From Solimonas sp047605265 (GTDB taxonomy: Bacteria > Pseudomonadota > Gammaproteobacteria > Nevskiales > Nevskiaceae), in contig JASGFY010000110.1 of NCBI GenBank assembly GCA_047605265.1, forward strand, positions 1 to 6,730: a stretch of DNA of 6,730 nt, given 5' to 3'. A program made the position numbers and the translations under genes. Positions 1-5,306 of the stretch are shown in pieces (the stretch's first letter is position 1; each line of letters opens with the position of its first letter). The notes under the pieces are model-generated. The model was not told where the DNA came from. It made no database searches and saw only the letters and a program-made list of their open reading frames with translations.

Positions 1-315
1 GTGCTGCAGGCGTTGCGCCCCTGTTTCCCTCGGGCCGCGCCAACCTGATTTTTTGAGCGCCCGCTCCAGCAGGCTGATGCCGTTTTGGTCCACCTCGCTC
101 CAGATCTGGAAGTAGGCATGTACCGTGCGCCATTTGGGAAAGTCGCTGGGCAGTGCCCGCCACTGGCAACCAGTGCGCAGCAAATACAGTACCGCACAGA
201 ACACGTCGTACAGATCCACCTTGCGCGGCGCCGTCTTCTTGCGCGCGCCTTCCAGCAGCGGCTGAATCGCCGCAAATTGTTCTCGGCTCAGATCACTGGG
301 ATAGCGAGCTCTCAT
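1..315 (-). CDS. IS5-family transposase, N-terminal 105 residues (partial; frame change near codon 89)
   Basis: The reading frame starts at an ATG (315-313) and stays open for 105 codons to the window edge. It begins MRARYPSDLSREQF and contains CAVLYLLRTGCQWRALP and FPKWRTVHAYFQIW, the conserved N-terminal DUF4096-type region of IS5-family transposases. This region is thought to bind DNA, while the catalytic DDE triad lies further on and is not seen. From about codon 90 the zero frame (SGWRGPRETGA) stops looking like the family. The next frame reads QVGAARGKQGRNACS, which resembles the normal continuation of these transposases. The switch falls at a run of six A (plus-strand T, 49-54). The protein is therefore made either by frameshifting, as in IS5 members with two overlapping ORFs, or is broken. 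A start closer to the terminal repeat is not apparent. Confidence 0.85.
   Translation of the reverse strand, partial: MRARYPSDLSREQFAAIQPLLEGARKKTAPRKVDLYDVFCAVLYLLRTGCQWRALPSDFPKWRTVHAYFQIWSEVDQNGISLLERALKKSGWRGPRETGAQRLQH
49..54 (-). other. A6 slippery run at the transposase frame change
   Basis: On the coding strand six consecutive A residues form codons 88-89 (AAA AAA), followed by TCA. Upstream the zero frame carries the family signature; downstream the frame entered by skipping one base (or slipping back two) carries it. A-runs are known frameshift sites in IS elements. A plain indel in a decaying copy would look the same, so the programmed nature is not shown. Confidence 0.5.
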
Positions 316-338
316 CCCTATAGCATCGGGAATTTTCG

Positions 339-355
339 AAACTTTGAACAGGCTC
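339..355 (-). repeat. Terminal inverted repeat (outer end) of the IS
   Basis: Read inward from 355 on the minus strand, the end is GAGCCTGTTCAAAGTTT. The GAG(C/A)CTGTT-type start is what I expect for IS5-family ends of this branch. It is followed by an AT-richer stretch and the transposase start. The partner repeat is outside the window, so the inner boundary of the repeat is a guess. Confidence 0.65.
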
Positions 356-448
356 TTAGAGTTCAAACCGTGATCCGCAGCTTCGCGCCGCGGCCTCATT
401 GAAGCCTATCGTAGACAGGGGTGGATAGGATGTGCGTGCGCGGGTTTC

Positions 449-457
449 TGAGATAAT
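449..457 (+). promoter_or_regulatory. Extended -10 promoter candidate for nadE
   Basis: The sequence TGAGATAAT contains GATAAT, a 5/6 match to the -10 consensus, preceded by TGn, the extended -10 element. No good -35 hexamer lies 16-18 bp upstream, which is common for extended -10 promoters. Only six bases separate the -10 from the ATG at 464, so transcription would start at or next to the start codon. There is no convincing Shine-Dalgarno between them. The element lies in host DNA, about 94 bp outside the IS end. Confidence 0.45.
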
Positions 458-463
458 CGGCGG

Positions 464-2107
464 ATGCCGAAATCTCTCAAACTCGCGCTCGCGCAGCTCA
501 ACCTCTGGGTCGGCGATGTCGAAGGCAACGTCCAGAAGATCATCGATGCCGCCGCGCACGCGCGCGACGTGCTGAAGGTCGATCTCGTCGCGACGCCCGA
601 GCTGTCGCTGATCGGCTATCCGCCGGACGATCTGCTGCTGCGCTCGGCGATGCCGCGCGTGATCGCCGACGGCGTGCGGCGACTGCTCGACGAAGTGCGC
701 GGCATCACCGTCGTCGTCGGTCTGCCCGAGTACACCGAAGAACACGGCGAGAAGGTCATCCACAACGCGGCCTATGTGATCCGCGACGGCCGCATCGTCG
801 CGCGTACGCGCAAGCAGCTCCTGCCGAACTACGGCGTGTTCGACGAGCGCCGCCACTTCCGCGCCGGCCGCGCCGGCACGCTGGTGTTCGAGCAGAACGG
901 CGTACGCGTCGGCCTGTGCATCTGCGAAGACCTCTGGGGCCCGAATCCGGCCGCATCCGCGAAGAGGGCTGGCGCCGAGCTGCTGCTCAACATCAACGCC
1001 TCGCCGTTCGACATCGGCAAGACCGCCGGCCGCCGCCGCGTGTTCGATTCGCGCGTCGCCGAGTCCGGCCTGCCGATCGCCTACGTGAACTGCGTCGGCG
1101 GCCAGGACGACGTGCTGTTCGACGGCGACTCGACGGCGATCGACGGCGATGGCCGCATCGCCTTCGCGGCGCCGCTGTTCGAGGAAGGCGTGTTCGCGCT
1201 GAGCTTCGCCGATGGTCGCTGGCAGGACGGCACGCTGCGCGACGGAGCGCCGCTCGAGGCGGTCGTCTACCGGGGCCTCATGCAGTCGGTGCGCGACTAC
1301 GTCAACCGCAACGGCTTTCCCGGGGCGCTGATTGGCCTGTCCGGCGGCATCGATTCGGCGCTGGTCGCGACGATCGCCGCCGACGCGCTCGGCGCCGATC
1401 GTGTCTGGGGCGTGTCGCTGCCGTCGCGCTACACCGCCGGCATGTCGAACGAGGATGCGCGCCTCGAAGCCGAGGCGCTCGGCATCCGTTACTCGATCCT
1501 GCCGATCGAACCGGCGTTCGAGGCTTTCAGCTCGACGCTCGCCGGGACGTTCGCCGGCAAGGCGGTCGATCTTACCGAAGAGAACATCCAGTCCCGTTCG
1601 CGCGGCGTGCTGCTGATGGCGCTGTCGAACAAGTTCGGCCATGTTGTGCTGACCACCGGCAACAAGAGCGAGATGGCGGTCGGCTATTCGACGCTGTATG
1701 GCGACATGTGCGGCGGCTTCGCGCCGATCAAGGATGTCTACAAGACGCTGGTCTACAAGCTCGCCGTCTACCGCAACACGCTCGCGCCGCCGGGCCGGCC
1801 GGTGATTCCGGAGCGCGTCATCACGCGTCCGCCGAGCGCCGAGCTGCGGCCCGACCAGAAGGATTCGGACTCATTGCCGCCGTACGAGGTGCTCGATCCG
1901 CTGCTGGAGCTGTATGTCGAGAACCAGCTGTCGATCCCGGAAATCGTCGCGCGCGGCTTTGACGAAGCCACCGTCAAGCGCGTCGCCGGCCTCGTACGCC
2001 GTTCGGAATACAAACGAAGGCAGGCGCCGCCGGGGCCGAAGGTCACGCGCTGCGCGTTCGGGCGCGAGCGCCGCTATCCGTTGACGGCCGTCTACGGCGA
2101 CATCTGA
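464..2107 (+). CDS. nadE: Glutamine-dependent NAD+ synthetase
   Basis: This cytoplasmic enzyme makes NAD+ from deamido-NAD+, ATP and glutamine, the last step of NAD synthesis. It has 547 residues, the usual size of the two-domain form. The N-terminal nitrilase-like glutaminase domain (about 1-260) shows the Glu-Lys-Cys triad: E46 in TPELSLIGYPPDDLL, K117 just before LLPNYGVFDERR, and C154 in LCICEDLW. The C-terminal synthetase domain shows the ATP-pyrophosphatase P-loop SGGIDSAL (293-300), TEENIQSR (371-378), TTGNKSE (397-403) and RPPSAELRPDQKDSDSLPPY (455-474). It ends with YKRRQAPPGPKV and RERRYPL, as family members do. Because ammonia comes from glutamine, no separate amidotransferase is needed. 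The ATG at 464 starts directly at conserved sequence. It lacks a clear ribosome-binding site and may be read from a leaderless message. The IS end lies 108 bp upstream and leaves the candidate promoter intact. Confidence 0.97.
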   Translation: MPKSLKLALAQLNLWVGDVEGNVQKIIDAAAHARDVLKVDLVATPELSLIGYPPDDLLLRSAMPRVIADGVRRLLDEVRGITVVVGLPEYTEEHGEKVIHNAAYVIRDGRIVARTRKQLLPNYGVFDERRHFRAGRAGTLVFEQNGVRVGLCICEDLWGPNPAASAKRAGAELLLNINASPFDIGKTAGRRRVFDSRVAESGLPIAYVNCVGGQDDVLFDGDSTAIDGDGRIAFAAPLFEEGVFALSFADGRWQDGTLRDGAPLEAVVYRGLMQSVRDYVNRNGFPGALIGLSGGIDSALVATIAADALGADRVWGVSLPSRYTAGMSNEDARLEAEALGIRYSILPIEPAFEAFSSTLAGTFAGKAVDLTEENIQSRSRGVLLMALSNKFGHVVLTTGNKSEMAVGYSTLYGDMCGGFAPIKDVYKTLVYKLAVYRNTLAPPGRPVIPERVITRPPSAELRPDQKDSDSLPPYEVLDPLLELYVENQLSIPEIVARGFDEATVKRVAGLVRRSEYKRRQAPPGPKVTRCAFGRERRYPLTAVYGDI

Positions 2108-2116
2108 GCGGTCCGG

Positions 2117-2129
2117 GCCGCGCTGCGGC
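2117..2129 (+). terminator. Weak hairpin after nadE, possible terminator
   Basis: GCCGC, a GCT loop and GCGGC form a 5-bp GC stem starting nine bases after the nadE stop, followed a few bases later by TTTT (2134-2137). The stem is short and the T-run is displaced, so this is at best a weak terminator. The rest of 2130-2243 shows no gene and only a poor -10-like match (TAACAT, 2177-2182). Confidence 0.25.
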
Positions 2130-2247
2130 ACATCTTTTCGCGCGCCGCTTTTCAATTTCCTGTCACGTTCGGTCGCTAACATCGCCGGTTGGCGCACGCC
2201 CTGGCCCGCACGGCGCCGATCCCATTCGAGAACGACGGAAATCATGC

Positions 2248-2254
2248 AAAGGAG
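2248..2254 (+). promoter_or_regulatory. Strong Shine-Dalgarno that fixes the start at 2262
   Basis: AAAGGAG lies seven bases before the ATG at 2262. An in-frame ATG at 2244 is six codons upstream but has only a poor GGA in front of it, and choosing it would place this perfect site inside the coding region. Starting at 2262 also gives a cleaner signal peptide (MLPVRAQRTLIAAALL). Confidence 0.8.
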
Positions 2255-2261
2255 CGGTTCC

Positions 2262-4202
2262 ATGCTGCCTGTTCGCGCCCAGCGCACCCTCATTGCCGCC
2301 GCGCTGCTGACGACGGCGTTTCCGGCCGCCGCCGCCGATTTCACCGTGACCGGCAGCAACACCACGGCCCAGACGCTGGACCCGGCGGATGGCGAAACGC
2401 AGACGGGGACCGTCGAGTCCGCCGGCGTCCTCGACGTCTCCGTGAAGAAGACGCCGGCGATCACGGTCAGCAGCAGCGACGGGACCGGCGTGGCGGTCAT
2501 CGTCAACAGCGGCCAGATCATCCAGGACAAGAGCGACCGCGCCATCCGCGCCAACAGCGGCGCGGTCACGCTCACCATCACCAACAACGCGGACGCGCTG
2601 ATCGAGGCGACCGGCGAAGACGCCATCCAGGTGTCGTCCGGCGCGGATGGCACGACCTTCAGCCTGACCAACGCCGGCACCATCACGTCCGGTGGCGGGC
2701 GCGCCGTCAACGTGCGCGATGCCGGCGGCAGCAACAGCATCGTCAACGAGGCGGACGGCGTCCTGAGCTCCACCGCCGACGACGCCGTGCGTCCCGGCGC
2801 CGGCGGCACGATCGACAACTACGGCACGATTCAGGCGACGCCGACGCTGGACGACGACGGCGAGAGCGCCACCGGCTACGACGGTATCCAGGCCGACGAG
2901 AGCGGCACGGCGATCGCCACCGGCGTGACGGTGACCAACGAAAGCACGGGCGTGATCTCCGGCCGCCACGGCATCACCGGCAGCGCGAGCGGTCCCGACG
3001 ACGACGATCCCGACGAAGCCTTCACCATCACCGTCATCAACCAGGCGGGCGGCACGATCACCGGCGTCAACGGTTCCGGCATCAACATCGACAACAACAC
3101 CGACGACAGCGACACCAGCAACGTCCTGATCATCATGGGCGACGCCGTCGTGACCAACGACGGCACCATCACCGGCAACTACGACAGCACGTACAGCGTG
3201 GGCGACGGCGACGGCGTCGATGTCGACGGCCTGCTGACGCTGGTCAACAACGGCATCATCCGCGGCACCGGCGCCGCCGGCGATGGCGACGACGGCAACG
3301 CCAACAACCCCGAGGGCGTGTCGATCGGCGGCGGCAGCATCACCAACAACGCCGGCGCGGAAATCACCGGCCAGAACACCAACACCAGCAGCACCGCCAA
3401 GGGACACGGCGTCCTGGTCGACGACTCCAGCGGCGGCGACGCCTTCGCGGCGACCACCATCACCAACGCCGGCACGATCCGCGGCTACGACAGCTACGCC
3501 ATCAAGCTCGTCGGCGACTGGGACGACACCATCACCAACGAGTCCACCGGCGTCATCGAAGGCGCCGGCGACAGCGACGAAGGCGCGGCCCTGCAGACCG
3601 GCGACGGCGCCGACACCGTCACCAACAGTGGCAGCATCATCGCCGACGCCAACGACCTGGCGATCGATCTCGGCGACGGCGACGACAGCCTAACGCTGGG
3701 CAGCGGCGCCAGCGTGCAGGGCGGCATCGACGGCGGCGACGGCAGCAACACGCTGACCCTCGATCCGGGCGCCGGCGTGACGTTCAGCGACAGCAGCGCC
3801 GTCAGCAACTTCTCCACCATCGTCCTGCAGAGCGGCAGCGCCAGCTTCGGCAGCCTGACGCTCGGCGACGGCCTGACGCTGGAGATCGCCACGCCCGGCA
3901 GCGACACGCTGACGGTGACGGGAGCCGCCAGCCTCGACAGCGGCGAGATCACCGTCGACATCGACGCCACCGACGTCGATCCCGGCACCTACACGCTGGC
4001 CACCTTCGGTTCGGTGTCCGGCATCACGGCGTCCAACGTCGCGCTCGGCACGGCCCCTGCCCATGCGACGCTGACGCTCGACGGCACGAGTCTGGTGCTG
4101 ACCGTGAAGAAATCGGGCGGCGGTGGCGCTCTGCCGCTGGCGGAGCTGATGAGCCTGCTGGCGATGACCGCGCTACGCCGCGTCCGCCGCCGGCGCGCCT
4201 GA
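2262..4202 (+). CDS. Secreted beta-helix (autotransporter passenger-like) protein with GlyGly-CTERM-like tail
   Basis: This is an exported protein of 646 residues with no function I can name. Residues 1-25 form a Sec signal peptide with likely cleavage after PAAAA. Residues about 78-470 contain around 13 degenerate rungs of the pattern (T/V)-x-(I/V/L)-(T/V/I)-N-x-x-G-x-I-x-G ending in a short hydrophobic strand such as AIKL or AIDL. This is the right-handed beta-helix pattern of autotransporter passengers and adhesins. Asp-rich loops interrupt it (DDDDPDEAF, GDGDGVDVDG, GDGDDG), and DLGDGDDSLTLGSGA resembles an RTX calcium-binding repeat, so calcium binding is plausible. Residues about 490-615 resemble the beta-rich end of a passenger. 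There is no outer-membrane translocator barrel and no cysteine. The C-terminus has GGGG (619-622), a short hydrophobic stretch with PLAELMSLLAM and then RRVRRRRA, which fits a GlyGly-CTERM signal processed by rhombosortase. That call is inference; the Glu in the hydrophobic part is slightly unusual. A surface adhesin or matrix protein is the best guess. The gene is convergent with bamD. Confidence 0.85.
   Translation: MLPVRAQRTLIAAALLTTAFPAAAADFTVTGSNTTAQTLDPADGETQTGTVESAGVLDVSVKKTPAITVSSSDGTGVAVIVNSGQIIQDKSDRAIRANSGAVTLTITNNADALIEATGEDAIQVSSGADGTTFSLTNAGTITSGGGRAVNVRDAGGSNSIVNEADGVLSSTADDAVRPGAGGTIDNYGTIQATPTLDDDGESATGYDGIQADESGTAIATGVTVTNESTGVISGRHGITGSASGPDDDDPDEAFTITVINQAGGTITGVNGSGINIDNNTDDSDTSNVLIIMGDAVVTNDGTITGNYDSTYSVGDGDGVDVDGLLTLVNNGIIRGTGAAGDGDDGNANNPEGVSIGGGSITNNAGAEITGQNTNTSSTAKGHGVLVDDSSGGDAFAATTITNAGTIRGYDSYAIKLVGDWDDTITNESTGVIEGAGDSDEGAALQTGDGADTVTNSGSIIADANDLAIDLGDGDDSLTLGSGASVQGGIDGGDGSNTLTLDPGAGVTFSDSSAVSNFSTIVLQSGSASFGSLTLGDGLTLEIATPGSDTLTVTGAASLDSGEITVDIDATDVDPGTYTLATFGSVSGITASNVALGTAPAHATLTLDGTSLVLTVKKSGGGGALPLAELMSLLAMTALRRVRRRRA
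2493..3671 (+). repeat. Degenerate internal repeats encoding the beta-helix rungs
   Basis: About 13 diverged units of variable length (roughly 18-45 codons) share the core ACCAACGCCGGCACSATC or close variants. The units at about 2669 and 3463 are alike (TNAGTI), and those at about 2937 and 3537 are alike (TNESTGVI). They differ mostly by insertion of Asp/Gly/Asn-rich loops between rungs. Similarity is clear at protein level and patchy at DNA level, which points to old internal duplication rather than recent expansion. Confidence 0.7.
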
Positions 4203-4219
4203 AGCGTCGCGCCCGGCAA

Positions 4220-4251
4220 ACGAAAATGCCCGCGTTCGCGGGCATTTTCGT
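4220..4251. terminator. Bidirectional intrinsic terminator between convergent genes
   Basis: ACGAAAATGCCCGCG is followed by TT and then its exact reverse complement: a perfect 15-bp inverted repeat with a GC-rich top (GCCCGCG/CGCGGGC) and an A4/T4 flank on either side. Transcripts from either direction would form the hairpin followed by a U-tract. It lies 17 bp after the stop of the beta-helix gene and 27 bp beyond the bamD stop, so it can serve both. Confidence 0.9.
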
Positions 4252-4278
4252 CGAGGCTGTCCGGCCTTGCGTCGGGCC

Positions 4279-5286
4279 TTACTGGGCCGGCGTGGCCGGC
4301 TGCGCGGGCGTCGTTTGTGAAGCATCGCCGTCCGGCGTCGTGGCCGGGGCGGCCTCGGGCGTCGCGCTGCCGTTCGCGCGCTGCGCCTTCATGCCCTTGA
4401 TGATGTCTTCGCTGACGTTGAACTGGTCGCGCCGGAGGAAGTCCAGCGTGACGGCGCGCATCAGCCAGTTCCTCTTCTTCGGAATCTTGCCCGTCTTGAG
4501 GAAGTCCGACCGCGCGGCCGCGTCGATGTAGGCCTGATGCAGCCGGTGCGCGGCCTGGGCATGCTCGGGCATGTTGACCTTGTAGTAGGCCGCTTCGAGC
4601 GCCGACAGCGACTCGAGCGTGGCCGGCGAGCCGGGATACTGGGCGACGATCTGCTCGGCGCGCCGCGCGGCGGCGATGTAGGCGCCGCGCCGCATGTAGT
4701 AGCGGACCACGGTCATGTCGTGGTCGGCGATGCGGTTGCGCAGATTGATCATGCGCAGGCGCGCGTCGCTGTTGTAGCGGCTGTCCGGATACTTCTGCAC
4801 CAGCAGTTGGAAGTCGTCGAACGAGCGGCGCAGGTTGGTGATGTCGCGCTTCGACACGTCGAAACCGAGCGTCGCCTCGAAGCCGCGGTCGCGGTCGAAG
4901 TTGACGAGGCCCTTCAGGTACTGGACGTAGTCGGCGTTGGCGTGGCGCGGGTAATCGCGCAGGAAATGATCGGCGTCGGTCAGCGCATCGTCGGACTTGT
5001 AGGCGCGATACTCGGCGTAGACCTTCTCGGCCTGGCCCTGCACCGCGTAGTCGGTGAACGGAAAGCGCGTCGCCAGCGTCTGGTAGCGCTCGATCGCCGT
5101 GCTGTAGTCGGACGAATCGAGCGAATCGCGCGCCGCGGCGTACAATTGCGCCGCCTGCACGCGCTGCTCGCGCTGCGAGATCTCGTTCGGCCTGAAAGGG
5201 TTTTTGCCCGGCAGCTTGTCCGGGTTGGAACTGCACGCGGCCAGACCGACGGCGGCGATTGCCACGGCAAGAATTCTGAGTTTCAT
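4279..5286 (-). CDS. bamD: Outer membrane protein assembly factor BamD (lipoprotein, TPR)
   Basis: BamD is a lipoprotein of the BAM complex. With BamA it recognises and folds beta-barrel proteins into the outer membrane from the periplasmic side. The protein has 335 residues. Its signal peptide MKLRILAVAIAAVG ends in the lipobox LAAC, with lipidated Cys18 followed by Ser, which fits outer-membrane sorting. TPR-type repeats cover about 45-255, with the recurring helix-cap motifs RFPFTDYAVQ, DYPRHANADY, KYPDSRYNSDAR and QYPGSPATLESL. GFDVSKRDITNLRRSFDDF and VVRYYMRRGAYIAA match the corresponding E. coli BamD parts. After the TPRs comes a basic stretch (KIPKKRNWLMRAV) and then a Pro/Ala/Thr-rich tail from about 305. 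This makes the protein about 90 residues longer than E. coli BamD (245). The ATG at 5286 is chosen because the lipoprotein signal begins there; the frame stays open further upstream, but that part is not protein-like. No strong ribosome-binding site precedes it. Confidence 0.96.
   Translation of the reverse strand: MKLRILAVAIAAVGLAACSSNPDKLPGKNPFRPNEISQREQRVQAAQLYAAARDSLDSSDYSTAIERYQTLATRFPFTDYAVQGQAEKVYAEYRAYKSDDALTDADHFLRDYPRHANADYVQYLKGLVNFDRDRGFEATLGFDVSKRDITNLRRSFDDFQLLVQKYPDSRYNSDARLRMINLRNRIADHDMTVVRYYMRRGAYIAAARRAEQIVAQYPGSPATLESLSALEAAYYKVNMPEHAQAAHRLHQAYIDAAARSDFLKTGKIPKKRNWLMRAVTLDFLRRDQFNVSEDIIKGMKAQRANGSATPEAAPATTPDGDASQTTPAQPATPAQ
5259..5286 (+). promoter_or_regulatory. Weak promoter candidate for rluD-pgeF
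   Basis: TTGCCA (5259-5264, 5/6 to the -35 consensus) is followed after 16 bp by TTTCAT (5281-5286, 4/6 to the -10). Transcription would begin around 5293, shortly before the rluD ATG. The element lies entirely in the first codons of bamD, so the two divergent genes would have overlapping control regions. The -10 match is poor. Confidence 0.25.
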
Positions 5287-5306
5287 TGATTGAAAAACAT
5301 CCAGCG

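Larger units (their letters stand above)
1..355 (-). mobile_element. IS5-family insertion sequence, left part cut by the window edge
   Basis: This is the 5' end of an insertion sequence lying on the minus strand. It comprises a terminal repeat ending at 355, a short leader of about 40 bp and the start of a transposase running out of the window at position 1. The trinucleotide TTA directly outside (356-358) fits the TNA target duplicated by one branch of the IS5 family (IS1031/IS427-like). The second end, the second TTA copy and the catalytic DDE region lie outside the window, so completeness and activity cannot be judged. The family call rests on the transposase N-terminus, which I recognise from memory; the exact subgroup is inference. 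Confidence 0.85.

Noticed and set aside
85..402. 105-codon plus-strand open frame across the IS end
   Set aside because: It is antisense to the recognisable transposase and crosses the IS boundary.
356..1642. 428-codon minus-strand open frame opposite nadE
   Set aside because: It is the high-GC antisense shadow of a clearly conserved gene and has Arg/Ala/Val-rich composition with no motifs.
2151..2182. Promoter for the beta-helix gene with TAACAT as -10
   Set aside because: The -10 matches only four of six bases and no -35 is found at suitable spacing; too weak to list.
2163..3407. Long minus-strand open frame opposite the beta-helix gene
   Set aside because: Val/Ala/Asp/Gly repeats mirror the codons of the real gene; no recognisable domain or start signal.
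2493..3671. CRISPR array or tandem DNA repeat
   Set aside because: Units vary in length and sequence and are conserved as protein rungs in one open frame, not as identical DNA repeats with spacers.
4121..4202. PEP-CTERM or MYXO-CTERM sorting signal on the beta-helix protein
   Set aside because: There is no PEP motif and no cysteine before the hydrophobic stretch; the GGGG start fits GlyGly-CTERM better.
2189..4531. Very long plus-strand open frame (780 codons) overlapping the beta-helix gene in another frame
   Set aside because: It is made of His/Arg/Gln runs, as expected from shifted reading of GC-rich Asp/Gly/Asn/Thr codons. It has no domain and runs through the terminator into antisense bamD.
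3989..5236. 415-codon minus-strand open frame overlapping bamD
   Set aside because: It is a frame shadow of bamD, which carries the lipobox and TPR motifs in the other frame, and it runs through the terminator into the beta-helix gene.
4537..5289. 250-codon plus-strand open frame opposite bamD
   Set aside because: Antisense shadow with Val/Arg/Gly-rich composition and no ribosome-binding site or family signature.
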